The notes under the pieces were generated by a model. It was not told the DNA's origin and made no database searches. It saw only the letters and a program-made list of their open reading frames with translations. From Cyanodermella asteris (lineage: Eukaryota; Ascomycota; Lecanoromycetes; Ostropales; Stictidaceae), in assembly GCA_900618795.1 (NCBI GenBank), contig UYJD01000002.1:983150-1047149 (forward strand): a stretch of 64,000 nt of DNA, read 5' to 3'. Shown piece by piece: positions 11,304 through 21,991 of this stretch (position 1 is its first letter; every line of letters begins with the position of its first letter). A program made the position numbers and the translations under genes.

Positions 11304-12434
11304 CTATTTCTGAGGGAGCAGATCGCTCAACTTGTCCGCGTAGAAGGCCGGGATTACTTCTGGGTTGTCCTTCTCCCAGTCTTCCTTCTTGCTGACACCA
11401 GTGAGGACGGCAAGGGTACCACCAAGGCGGCCCTCGATGCCAAACTTGATATCCGTGTTCAATCGATCACCAACCATGCAAGCCTTGTTCCGGTTAAATT
11501 GGAATTTGCCCTCAATTGCATCCATCATGGCTTGACTCGGTTTCCCAAATGTCATAGGCTCACGTCCGATCGCCTTGGTGAGTGGTGCCACTACAGAGCC
11601 GGCGCCGGGAAAGAATGAGTGGGCATTTGGCAGGGTGCTGTCCACGTTCGTCGCCAGAAAGAGGGCACCTCGCTGGAGGTACGCGAAGGCAACGGAGAGC
11701 TTGTAGTAATTTACGTGGAAATCCAGACCGGCAAGGACGACACCCACTTCTGGATCAAGCACCTCGCCTGAAGCGATTTTCTGGTAATCCGAGGGCTCAA
11801 TGTCCCGTCTGTATGCCGGATCGGCACCGCCAATGAACGGGACGTTTTCAGATTTGAGTTCTTCTTCGATGCCGGCTTCTCCTAGGACAAAGACTTTCTT
11901 CCTGTCCTCTGGAAGCTTCAAGATTCGAGATATGTAGATCGCGGCCGAATATGACGATCCGAAAACCTCTTCCTGATCTCGTCAGCCTCTGAATCGGATC
12001 TCCCAATTACTCATTCCCAACCTCTGTGGCGGGAATCCCCATGGACGTCAGCTTCTGGCGATATTCCCTGCGTGACTTTGTGCTGTTGTTTGTTACAAAC
12101 ACCGTCCGCTTGTCTAGCAGATGTCAGCAAGTACAGCGACACATGCGGAGGACTCTTCAGGATCTGACTTTTACTGCGGAGCAGCTCCAATGTCTCCCTG
12201 GTTCCGTCGAAAACATGGTCGCCAGACCATAGAACCCCTAATCACGTAGCTGGTCAGCCCTTGCCCGAGCATCTACAGATCGGAGAAAGTACCGTCACAG
12301 TCAAAGAGGAAGATCTGGCAGCGAGAGTCAGTGGACGCCCCTCGGAAGCGGGGCTAGCTACCAACGTCGAAACGATCTATGAAGTTTGCTGTGGCCTCGG
12401 CATTGCCAGTGAGATGGACTGGTTTTGAGCTCAT
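11304..12434 (-). CDS. PHO13: HAD-family phosphatase, PHO13/phosphoglycolate phosphatase type
   Basis: Five exons: 12434-12366, 12314-12293, 12237-12175, 12113-12022 and 11972-11304, giving 304 residues, the usual size. HAD motifs are in order: FLFDCDGVLW (nucleophile Asp and second Asp; its codons span exons 2 and 3), FVTNNSTKSR (motif II), the cap domain after FGSSYSAAIYISRIL, and MVGDRLNTDIKFG (Mg-binding motif IV). The family removes phosphate from 2-phosphoglycolate and side products such as 4-phosphoerythronate and 2-phospholactate; yeast Pho13 was first assayed on 4-nitrophenyl phosphate. It is cytosolic. The second exon is only 22 bp. Exon 1 has two overlapping donor choices (GTTGGT and GTAGCT); GTTGGT was kept because it restores the frame through DIFLFDCDG. 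The end, DKLSDLLPQK, is typical. Confidence 0.93.
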
Positions 12435-13013
12435 GGCGTTTTACTTTGTGAAAGAAAATTGAACACTTTCGTTCAACAATTCGGGTCGATAGAGGGTTCG
12501 TAAGCTGCGGGGCTGAAGATGACCGGGTTACATCCACAAACTTCGTCCGATCATAGTCGACGCTGTGTTCACAAGTGCAACGCGTGCTTACAAGACCCGG
12601 AAATATCATCAGTCAAATCTCTGCACAGCGCATGTCGTGAGCGCATGGATATTGCAACGTCTTGCTAAACCTTCAAGCCATGTCGATGACAGATGAGCAC
12701 AGGAACCTATGTTGTAGCCTGGTATCACAAGCCAGGTCAGAACAAGGAGAAGGCCCACTCAATGGTGTAAAGCCCGACGCAAGTACTGATTTATGTCCAG
12801 CGCGTCTGTTTACTTGGGCCCTGGTGGTTGTCGAACGGGATGCGGAACCTGTAACAACCAATCCACAGGGGCTTGCTTCATACATGCTGATATTGACAGC
12901 AATGAACCGATTCAATTTTCATAAATTCTCCAACCTTGCGCCTCAGCTACTTGGTTGATGGCCTCCATCAGAACTCCAGAACACCTTGCTTGCAAGCCCA
13001 AAAATGACAGAAA
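12435..13013. other. PHO13 promoter region
   Basis: These 579 bases lie between the start of PHO13 and the stop of CDH1, both on the minus strand. I saw no CACGTG core in it, so direct NUC-1 control of PHO13 is not supported by a perfect site. No gene is seen. Confidence 0.4.
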
Positions 13014-14843
13014 TCATCGAATGATCCCCCATTGCTCCATCCTGCTCCCACTACCATCGACCCCAAGGCCGTCACGATCTTTTTTCGCAAAACATTTCCA
13101 GAAACGCAGCGTCTCGTCGCCTGCGCCGGTGACGACAGTCTGCCCGTCCGGGCTCATAGCCAGATAGAGCACACGGTAGGTGTGCCCTGTCAAACTTGCA
13201 ACCTGCTGCAGGCTTGGATATTTCCAGACGACAATCTGGTTCTGACTGTACCCGTGCGTACTCACGATCTCGTTGCTGTTCTTACTCCAAGCCAAGTTGC
13301 ACACCTGTGAACCTGTATCTATCTCCTGGACCAGGTTGCCCGTGCTGGTGTTCCAGAACTTGATGCGCCGATCAGCAGTACCACCACCGGATGCGAGAAG
13401 GTTATGCTGATGCGGCGACCAGGAGATTGCCTTGACGGCTGCCGTGTGTTGTGAAAACTTCCAGAGCGGGGCTTCGTTGAGCTTGTCCCAAACCATGAGC
13501 TTATTGTCGTTTCCGCCTGATGCAAGCTGGCCGTCCTCCGTGTTCCAGCGCAAGCCGCACACTTCTTGCTTGTGGCCCGCAAGTTTTCGCAAATACTGCT
13601 CAGGCTGGCGGACGTCGCGATGGAAGATCAAACGGTCCCTTGAACCCGACGTGAGAATGTGATCGTTCCACGCCAGAGCTCCGACCCGAGCGGTATGTCC
13701 GGTCATCGTTCGCAGCCGACGACATCTCTCGGCGTCCCAAATCTGTACAAAGCCCTTGTTAGTGCCGATGGCTACGTGTGATCCTCTCTGTATCCATGAT
13801 ACCGACGTCACGGTGTCGTCGGGGAGTTCACAAAGTTTGGTGACCCGGCCTGAGGCTGAGTTCCACATGTACACACATTGACCCAGACCGACTCCCAATA
13901 TGTTGCTACTGCCCCAATCCACAAGATTCAGATAGAAATCGTCGGCCAAGTCGGGCGCATCAAGCACCTTGAATGGTACCTTACTAACAGCTCGCGACGC
14001 CTTTCTAGGGCTCAAAAGGAGCTTCTGGCTTTGCAATCGAACGGGCGAGAGGCTATACAGTTCTGATTCCGTGTTGAGTATTGGGCCTCGCCGACTGCTT
14101 GGGGTCCTCGAGGGAGTCGGATGGCCCGAAATGCTCAGGTGCTGGTGGGGCGACATGTACTTGAAGAGGTTCTTGTGTGGGGTTGACGGATTCGATGGCG
14201 GGGGCAGACGTGAAGATGGAGAAAGAGAAGTCGGTGGTGTCGTTGCCCGCGTGCCTTCAAGGATCCCGTTGGAGGGTCGGTTCGAAATCGCATCTGGTGA
14301 AAGCGGAGGCGGGGTGGGTTGCGGCACCGTTGTCTCGAAAAGCTCACTCCGCAGTACGCGCGAGTACTGACGATTGGCCTCTTCCGCTGCTAAGAGTCAG
14401 TAAAAAGACACAATGATAGCACTCAGGATTGCAGACGTACTCTTCTGGAAATGCAGCTCAGAGTTAGCCGGCCGCCGCTTCGTCCGCGAAGGCGATGAGG
14501 GAGATCCATCTTCTCCTATCAGAGTGAAGCCAGCGTGGAGATCCTGACCAGAGCGGTTAGGCACAAAACGATCACCATAGATTCTTTGCCTCTTCCGGCT
14601 GGGAGATGCTGTAGGCGTGCCCTCTCTCTGCCGACCTGCTTCTTCCAAGGCACGAGTGAGTGCAGCGGGATCCACTGCCTCAGACTCTAGCGACGCGGCG
14701 CCTGCCCTTGTAGCCCTTGCATGACTTCGCTTGGAGCTTGTGTGGGTAGACTCTGCTGGCAGCAAAGCTTCCGGTACGACATCCTGCGACAACTGCCCAT
14801 TTGTAGGTGCTACTTCGCCCTCATTTTTATGATCGTTATCCAT
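13014..14843 (-). CDS. CDH1: APC/C activator of the CDH1/Fizzy-related family
   Basis: Two exons (14843-14441 and 14389-13014, intron 51 bp), 592 residues. The C-box DRFVPNR lies at residues 91-97. The conserved ANRQYSRVLRSELF motif is formed just after the splice junction, confirming the intron. A PFKVLDAPDLADDFYLNLVDW motif announces the beta-propeller, which runs to about residue 575 with seven WD repeats (for example VYMWNSASG, VQIWDAERC, LMVWDKLNE, IKFWNTSTG, LRFWKCFAKK). The protein ends in Ile-Arg, the IR tail that docks on the APC/C. CDH1 recruits substrates with D-box or KEN motifs to the anaphase-promoting complex in late mitosis and G1. An N-terminal Ser-Pro/Thr-Pro-rich region gives likely CDK sites. 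The Fizzy-related paralogue is favoured over CDC20 because of the ELF motif and overall layout. Confidence 0.93.
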
Positions 14844-15093
14844 CAGGTCACAGGTTTGACGTGTCTGGATTGCGAACAGGGTGGTAAATTTCGCCGTGCC
14901 TGAAGTTTGATGACGAGTGCTTCTCAGGCGCTATCTTGAGTCGTGATTCGTGTGGTCTGGCCCATGGCCAAACTGAATCGTACCAGGGAGGAGTATTTTG
15001 CTGTCCAGTGTTTGTGTCTCGCCGGGGTACGGTGTATGATCACTGTGATGTCTCAGGCATAAAAGAATTTGTCCCAGCTCTTGTTGCTTTGAT

Positions 15094-15772
15094 TCACTCG
15101 TTGGTAACGAGATCGCAGCCCAATGTTTGTTGGTTTTCGGCAGAGGTGAATCGGGCGGTATCGGTTGTTGGGCCGGCGGCAGGCGGGTCGTCAATCGTGA
15201 AGCGCTTGTGACGAGACTCGAAGGCACCGATCCGATGTTGGAGCGAGCGACAGAATTTGGTGAGAGACTGAAAAGGACACTCGCTGTGATGATAATTTCG
15301 AGGTATGAATAGATTTAATCGCGACTCGCGAGCCTGGACGCGTTGCTTGTACACTATTTGATACACATGCACCCGCCGCTCGAAACTGCTCCTTGATCGA
15401 GTGCCAATCGCTCCAGCGCTAAGACCGCCGCTTGCTGCACGTGACCTCGGACGATACTGGCTATGCCCGAAACGAACAAGCCACTTGGAAAGCGCGTCTC
15501 TCATGCCCCAGGGGTGGTTCTGTACTCTCCAATGTAAACCGCAGGTGAATCCATCTTCGAGGTCACGCACTTCACCCGAGCTTGACTCGAGGCTCTGTTG
15601 ATACGGACTTGGATCTAAGAATGTGATAGTGACGTGCTCGCCCGGCCAAGACAGCCACTCAGAGGCATGTCCAGAGCTCGACAATCGAGGTCGTTGTGCG
15701 GCTGTGTCCCAAAGCCATGAAGCGACCAGTCCACTTACGAAGTGCGAGCAGTATGGTCGTGGTTATCTCCAT
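15094..15772 (-). CDS. Possible small protein of unknown function
   Basis: A frame open from 15701 to the stop at 15094 gives about 202 residues. It has no early ATG of its own, but a short exon at 15772-15739 (MEITTTILLAL) ending in GTAAGT can be joined to it through an acceptor at 15702, giving 213 residues. The implied intron is only 37 bp, shorter than the others here, so the model is doubtful. The product has stretches that read like a folded protein (GEHVTITFLDPSPYQQ, FTCGLHWRVQNHPW) and later a basic, low-order half. I recognise no domain. It may instead be part of the upstream region shared with YTA7. Confidence 0.28.
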
Positions 15773-16754
15773 GCCTACCTATGAGGCAGCAAGAACTCGT
15801 AATACATTTCTATCATAGCAAGGAGAGCTTGGCAATGCCTGCTATCAGTAACTTACGGTGGTCAATAGTCTCTAAATAGTGTCCGCAGGTGCTCCGCAAT
15901 ATGCTTCGTGTCGCACCGACCCCTATCTGGGAACCTGCCTCTCGGTACTCTCACCTAAAGTTGAATGGGGAAACATATGAGGTCGTGCTTTAATTGTAGG
16001 ACATCATCGAGTCTACGGATTCGAAATTGCTCCATTTGTATGGGCGGCTTCAAAGTTCGAGAAACCTATGTTGCGAGCAGGACGTATTCACACACAGATG
16101 GCCGTCCGCTAGAGGAAGCAGGTCGCTGCAATATTGAAGGAGCCATCTGAAATAGCATCCTTTTCAGGATAGAATAGACTCGGTCGAGCCGCAGCCGGCA
16201 CGGTGACTCGAAGGAGTCGAAGGGCCGTGCATCAAGTTTGCTGCTGCTCTGACGTTGATCATCACTTATTGGGGGTGTGGCGGCGCACCAGCCACACGCC
16301 GACGCCCCGGGACGACTTGGAGTCGCAGTGAAGAACAAGCCGTCACCGCGACAGGCTCCTTGTCCACGCCCGGGCACACCTAGCTCCCAGCATCGCAACC
16401 TCGACATTATCAACATCATGCGCACGTTTTGCTAGGCGCTGTCCTGTCCTCCAAACTCAGTTCGCGTCCTGGCTGAGCGCTTCACCAAGACGCTTATATG
16501 ACAGACGCGCCATCTCGTGCCTAGAAACAACAGTGCACATCAAGTCGTTCGTTCCAGCCGCTTCGTCTTGAAGCTTTCACGTTGACCATATTCACTCAAT
16601 CTTGGCAGCATAGCATTGTCGACAGGTGTATTACTGCTTCTTTTGGGATAGCCTAGCATACAGCAAGATCACCGGCTCATCAACAGTCAATGGAAGGGCA
16701 GTAATTTCCTCGATCCGAAGCCATACACACGACACACCTGCTTCGGCGACCGCA
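15773..16754. other. Upstream region of YTA7
   Basis: Nearly 1 kb with no supported gene. The reading frame of YTA7 extends upstream to 16626, but that part lacks family similarity and the ATG at 16755 has a better setting (CGCAATGGCG). The stretch just before it is likely the 5' leader. Confidence 0.4.
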
Positions 16755-19700
16755 ATGGCGAAGCGAGGATGGGATGACTTTGACCCCAACCGATCTGATC
16801 CGGAAGATGAAGATTACGATGCTGTGGAACACCGACAATCAAGGGCCTCGAAATCTGCAAGATCCTCGAAGGCGAAACCACGCAGGAAGAGACAGAGGAC
16901 AGGCGGTTATGGCTCGGAGGATATATCCGATGATGAGATGATGGATGACGACTCTGACGAAGGTATTGGAAACACTAGTGATTCGTCTGTGGAGGAGGAA
17001 GAGGAGGAGGAAATCAACGAAGCCACAGGCCGCCCTGTGCGCCGCTCTACGAAGAAGCAAGTCAGCTACGGTGAGGATAGTGATGAAGGTAGCATCGACT
17101 TTATGAACCGTGTCCACGAAGAGTCGGAGACAACCACAGGGCGAGGTCGCAATTCACGCAAACAAGTAAAGATCGAGGCGAAACCCAAGCTCGTCGTCAA
17201 ACTCAAAGTACCTCAGCCTACCACACGAAGAGGGACAAGGGCGCGAAGCAACAGTATCGCTTCCAAGCACGACGCCACGAACGGTCGAGCACGTCGAAGT
17301 AGCCGTCTTGCGAACGATGACACTGAAGGTTTATTGGCGCTCACACGGTCTGGGGATCACACGCAAGTTGTTCGTCCTGGAACCATGAGCCCGGATGCTC
17401 CAAGTCCCAGAAGAACTAGGGGTGGGAAGGGACTCAAGAAACCGCCGAGTGCTATCATGGAAGCCGAGGATGAGACCTCGCAGCCCCTTGCCCAAGCAGC
17501 AGCCGCTGCAACTCGATCAATGGACACTGACGACGATGATCTGCCACGCACTCAAGACGACCAGATCGAAGTTACCGCTACTCAGGTCCCGCTGATTGGA
17601 GCAGGCGATCTGGCCGACCAAGCGGTCGTTCCGGAATCAAGTCCTGAAGAAGACGAAGATGACGATGTTGTCACCAGAGGACGCCGTTCGATGCGTAGGA
17701 AATCTGCCGATGAAGCTGAAACAGACGCCCAGAACGCCGCAGTTGTCACCATAGAGACGTCTGGGGGTCGTACTCGTCGATCATTGCGTACGCGAGCTGG
17801 CACAGGCAAGAAAGGCATCGATGACACAAGCGATTTCGAGCCCGATCAAGCGAAAGTATCAGACGATGAGATGTCGCCTTCAGAAAACGAACCATCTCCT
17901 GTCAAGGGCATCCAAGATGACAGCAGCAACGAAGTGAGGCGTTCCCGTCGAAGGCGACGAACGGCTGGAAGGGATTCGAGCGCTTCTGCGGCCAATGAAA
18001 GTGACGTTGCCGAAGAGTTACAGGAAGAGCTGCAAGAGTTACGGAGTGGAAGGGCCAAACGCCGACAACGTCGTGAAAGCTTAGACGATCGACCTCGAAC
18101 GCGTACTCGCAAACCCGTGGACTATCGAATACTTCGGCCTGAGACAAATCTTCTCATAGAGGAAGATGGGGCGCCTGCAGCAACACCGTCAAAACGCCGT
18201 GGTGGAGGAGCAGGTGGCTGGCAAAGGTCACTGTTCTCAACATACGGCCCCTTTGGCGGCGCCGGTGGTCCGGCTCCGGTCTTCGGGGCAGTTCCAGGAG
18301 CTGCTGGTGGTGCCGATTCTGATTCGAGTGACGACGACAACCTCGCGCGACCCCGTGTTGGTCCGACAGCTGGAATCACAGCAGCAACTCCAACAGCAGC
18401 CGCACCTCCTGGGTTCGGAGCTTTCCCACCTGCACAGACACATTCAGCCGATCCCGTCCAAAGCACGCTTGGCAAAGTCAAAGATAAGCAAGCACTCGCC
18501 GATGCAGACCCGTTGGGTGTCGACCCAAATGTCAAATTTGATGGGGTTGGTGGTCTCGAAGGCCACATTGATCAGCTCAAGGAAATGGTTATGCTACCAT
18601 TACTATATCCAGAGGTCTTCCAGCGCTTCAAGATTACCCCTCCACGGGGTGTCCTGTTTCATGGCCCTCCAGGAACCGGTAAAACGCTGATGGCACGTGC
18701 CCTCGCTTCGACCGTGAGCCAGCATGGCCGCAAGGTGACCTTCTACATGCGAAAAGGTGCTGATGCTCTGAGCAAATGGGTGGGCGAGGCTGAACGCCAA
18801 CTCCGCCTGCTGTTTGAAGAAGCGCGCAAGAATCAGCCCAGCATCATTTTCTTCGATGAGATCGACGGTCTAGCTCCAGTCAGGTCTAGTAAGCAAGAGC
18901 AGATCCATGCTTCCATAGTCTCGACTTTGCTCGCGTTGATGGATGGTATGGATGGCAGAGGTCAAGTCATCGTCATTGGCGCAACGAACCGACCCGATTC
19001 TGTCGATCCTGCCTTGAGAAGGCCAGGTCGATTCGACCGAGAGTTCTATTTCCCTTTGCCCGACCGAGACTCCAGACGGGCGATCATTGACATACATACC
19101 AAGGGCTGGGATCCGCCAATTTCCGTCGCTCTGAAAGATCAGCTTGCTGAAGCCACCAAAGGATATGGCGGAGCCGACTTGCGAGCGCTGTGTACCGAGG
19201 CAGCCCTGAACTCGGTGCAACGAACTTATCCTCAAATCTACAAGTCAACGGAAAAGCGCGTTATCAAACCCGAGACCATTCACGTGAACGCGAAAGACTT
19301 CATGTTGTCTCTCGACAAGATAGTGCCTTCGTCTGAGCGGTCCGCATCGTCAGGTGCCGCGCCACTGCCGAAAGCTATTGCTCCTCTCCTTCGAACCGCA
19401 CTCGAGGAAGTAAGCAAGCTGCTTGCGGACATTCTTCCTCGCAAGAAGAAACGAACGGCACTGGAAGAGGCGCAGTATGAGGATGCGTCTCATGACTCTG
19501 GCTTGGCCCGTGAAATGATGCAGCAGGAACTGGAGCGAGCTCGAGTCTTCCGACCGAGGCTGTTGGTCCGTGGTCCAATAGGTATGGGTCAACAATATCT
19601 GTCTGCAGCAATTCTCAGTCAATTCGAAGGTGTCCACGTGCAAACCTTCGATTTACCTACGCTTTTCGGGGATTCAACCAGGTCAGCAGATGCAGCAATC

Positions 19701-21740
19701 GTTCAACTATTTACGGAAGTCAAGCGCCACAAGCCCAGTGTAATTTACATACCGTCTGTCGATGTTTGGTTCCAGACGATTGGCCAGTCCGCCGTGTCCA
19801 CCTTCACCGGGTTGCTCCAGTCTTTGGCACCCACAGATCCCATCCTCGTGCTTGGTGTCATCGAGGGCGAAAATCTCGGAGACGGTAGCATATCTGAGCG
19901 GGAGATGATTCGCAAAATTTTTGGCTATTCCTCGAAAAACCAGTACAGACTACGCAAACCAGATCAATCCGCGCGTCGCGAATTCTTTGCTCCTCTGGGC
20001 GAATATCTGGACACGTCGCCTCCAAATTTCCCCGACCCCGAAGCTCGCAAAAAGCGAGTGCTTGAGGACCTTCCTCTTGCGCCTGAGACGACACTTGCCT
20101 CGAAGAAGGAGCCCACCAAAGAGGAAGTCAAGGCTCAGAGGAAGAAGGATCGCCAAACACTCAACATTCTCAAACTGAGAATTCAACCCATTATGGAACA
20201 AATCCGGCTCAAGTACAAAAGGTTCCGTACCCCTGTGATCGAGGACTCCCAAATCAGGTACCTGTTTGATGAACTGGATCCCGATAATTTGGTCACGACA
20301 GACCTGCCTTTAGAGCAGCAACAGCAGACGCAGTATAGGCCGTTTGAGCGAAGCCAAGATCACAAAGGCGAGCCCGGTCTGCTGGAGACAGCTACAGGCA
20401 AGTTCTTCTACAACATGGAAATAGTAACCATCGAGAAGCGTCTGTCGAATGGCTACTACAAGCGACCAAGAGACTTTTTGTCCGACATCAAGAAATTGAC
20501 GAAAGATGCTAAGACTGCGGATGATGCGGAACGTCTGCTGAAGGCAAACGAGCTTCAAGCCAATGTCGAAGTCGACGTCGATCATATCGAGATCGAGCTT
20601 CCCCAGCTTGTTGCCGAATGCGAAGCTCTCTATCAACGTGAGCTCAAGAAATCTCAAGCGCCTGCATCCAACAAAAAAAACGATCTCGCTACTTCAGTGT
20701 CCATGCCGCCGCCACCGCCGACAATCACACGGGGAACGCAAGAGGACGTGGAAATGACTGGCACCCAAGATGATCAGCAAACTGCTAGCGGAGAGCAGGC
20801 CAGCAACGAGGAGTTCCGTGCTGATGTGTCCTTCGACCATGGCTCACAGCAGAGCACTCTCACTAACGGGACTCACGATCTAGACCACATTCCTGGCCAG
20901 CCAAGAGACACCGCCACGAGCTCTGAGCAGTCGAATGGACAAAAGGCGTCGAGCAGTGGTGGTTCTGCATCCACTCATCCTGCCTTACGGGTCGAGCCGG
21001 TTGAGCAGTCCGCGCAGACCAGATCCGTGTATCATAGTACCGGTCCACAATTGACGACCGAGCAGCGATATCAGGCTGGGCAATTGGCTCAAAGAGGAGC
21101 TATCACACCTCTTGCCGAAGGCTCGAATGCAGCGATGTACCACAACTCGGCCTCGACCACATCATCCGACAAGCGAAACACAAACTCTTCCGGAGAGAAG
21201 GCAACTCAAAGCACCACCGGCCAGATGGAAACACAGGACGACAACTATAGATTCGATGTCTCGGTATTGGAAGGCCAACCAGCAGGTGGCTCACAGCTGC
21301 CCGACACCCAGTCATCGCCCCGCGGCAGTCCTACCTCTCCTCACGCAGGTACACAGTACACTTTCCCTCGAAGCACTGAGTCTCAATCTCAGCCGTCTCA
21401 ACCATCACAGCCACCAGCTGTTCCAAAATTTCCAAGCAATGACCCGATGCACATAGCTAGAATGGTCAATGGCGCAGTCTCTGCGCCGTCTGGTCAGCTT
21501 CGTAAGGAGCCGGATCAAACTCGTGGTTTCATTGAGACTTTGGTCAAGGAGACCAGCATATGCTCGGTCGAGCAGCTTGAGCAGGTCAACAGCGTACTCA
21601 TGGATCATATTTGGAAGACCAGAGGGTCGTGGGATAGGGTTGCGGTTGTCAATGAAGCTGGCAAATTGCTGGAAGATTTGCTGCAGGATATGGGCGCATT
21701 GCAAGAATTTAGCAAGTCGAGCATGGAGAACGGGATTTAA
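16755..21740 (+). CDS. YTA7: Chromatin AAA-ATPase with bromodomain, YTA7/ATAD2 family
   Basis: A single exon of 1661 residues from the ATG at 16755; an upstream in-frame ATG at 16626 is rejected for lack of family similarity. The N-terminus is acidic and basic by turns (DISDDEMMDDDSDEG, many RRS motifs), as in histone-binding proteins. AAA1 is complete: GPPGTGKT at about 637-644, IIFFDEID at 697-704, then GATNRPD and an arginine-finger region RRPGRFDRE. AAA2 is degenerate: the P-loop position reads GPIGMGQQ (about 940-947) without Lys. A bromodomain-like fold follows at about 1136-1302 (LKLRIQPIMEQIRLKYKRF through FLSDIKKLTKDAK). The rest is long and disordered. Family members form hexamers that handle H3-H4 at promoters and boundary regions. 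Acetyl-lysine binding is uncertain because yeast-type bromodomains here are divergent. Confidence 0.95.
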   Translation: MAKRGWDDFDPNRSDPEDEDYDAVEHRQSRASKSARSSKAKPRRKRQRTGGYGSEDISDDEMMDDDSDEGIGNTSDSSVEEEEEEEINEATGRPVRRSTKKQVSYGEDSDEGSIDFMNRVHEESETTTGRGRNSRKQVKIEAKPKLVVKLKVPQPTTRRGTRARSNSIASKHDATNGRARRSSRLANDDTEGLLALTRSGDHTQVVRPGTMSPDAPSPRRTRGGKGLKKPPSAIMEAEDETSQPLAQAAAAATRSMDTDDDDLPRTQDDQIEVTATQVPLIGAGDLADQAVVPESSPEEDEDDDVVTRGRRSMRRKSADEAETDAQNAAVVTIETSGGRTRRSLRTRAGTGKKGIDDTSDFEPDQAKVSDDEMSPSENEPSPVKGIQDDSSNEVRRSRRRRRTAGRDSSASAANESDVAEELQEELQELRSGRAKRRQRRESLDDRPRTRTRKPVDYRILRPETNLLIEEDGAPAATPSKRRGGGAGGWQRSLFSTYGPFGGAGGPAPVFGAVPGAAGGADSDSSDDDNLARPRVGPTAGITAATPTAAAPPGFGAFPPAQTHSADPVQSTLGKVKDKQALADADPLGVDPNVKFDGVGGLEGHIDQLKEMVMLPLLYPEVFQRFKITPPRGVLFHGPPGTGKTLMARALASTVSQHGRKVTFYMRKGADALSKWVGEAERQLRLLFEEARKNQPSIIFFDEIDGLAPVRSSKQEQIHASIVSTLLALMDGMDGRGQVIVIGATNRPDSVDPALRRPGRFDREFYFPLPDRDSRRAIIDIHTKGWDPPISVALKDQLAEATKGYGGADLRALCTEAALNSVQRTYPQIYKSTEKRVIKPETIHVNAKDFMLSLDKIVPSSERSASSGAAPLPKAIAPLLRTALEEVSKLLADILPRKKKRTALEEAQYEDASHDSGLAREMMQQELERARVFRPRLLVRGPIGMGQQYLSAAILSQFEGVHVQTFDLPTLFGDSTRSADAAIVQLFTEVKRHKPSVIYIPSVDVWFQTIGQSAVSTFTGLLQSLAPTDPILVLGVIEGENLGDGSISEREMIRKIFGYSSKNQYRLRKPDQSARREFFAPLGEYLDTSPPNFPDPEARKKRVLEDLPLAPETTLASKKEPTKEEVKAQRKKDRQTLNILKLRIQPIMEQIRLKYKRFRTPVIEDSQIRYLFDELDPDNLVTTDLPLEQQQQTQYRPFERSQDHKGEPGLLETATGKFFYNMEIVTIEKRLSNGYYKRPRDFLSDIKKLTKDAKTADDAERLLKANELQANVEVDVDHIEIELPQLVAECEALYQRELKKSQAPASNKKNDLATSVSMPPPPPTITRGTQEDVEMTGTQDDQQTASGEQASNEEFRADVSFDHGSQQSTLTNGTHDLDHIPGQPRDTATSSEQSNGQKASSSGGSASTHPALRVEPVEQSAQTRSVYHSTGPQLTTEQRYQAGQLAQRGAITPLAEGSNAAMYHNSASTTSSDKRNTNSSGEKATQSTTGQMETQDDNYRFDVSVLEGQPAGGSQLPDTQSSPRGSPTSPHAGTQYTFPRSTESQSQPSQPSQPPAVPKFPSNDPMHIARMVNGAVSAPSGQLRKEPDQTRGFIETLVKETSICSVEQLEQVNSVLMDHIWKTRGSWDRVAVVNEAGKLLEDLLQDMGALQEFSKSSMENGI

Positions 21741-21991
21741 CTTGTTCACTTTGGTAGATGACAATGTACCATTAACGATACCACACAACGGGGTTGTTGC
21801 CATTTTCGCTCAACATAATGAGTATTCCGTTGATGTAGATATCCGCGTGAAGCCGGGCATTGGTGGAAAATGAGCCGGTTTTGTGCCTTGTGCCTCCGCA
21901 TGCTCCACAAATGTCATGTGACGGTATGCTGAACGAGCCTCTGAGGTTCGGCCTGGTTTTACTTGATGGCTATCCCTACACCATCCAAGCC
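21741..21991. other. Short spacer between YTA7 and ureidoglycolate lyase
   Basis: About 250 bases, both neighbours on the plus strand. The frame of the lyase is open upstream of its ATG to 21860, but that part has no family similarity. Confidence 0.4.

Noticed and set aside
16626-16754. Upstream start for YTA7 (MYYCFFWDS...)
   Set aside because: The extra 43 residues are hydrophobic and unlike the charged N-terminus of the family; the ATG at 16755 begins the acidic, conserved style.
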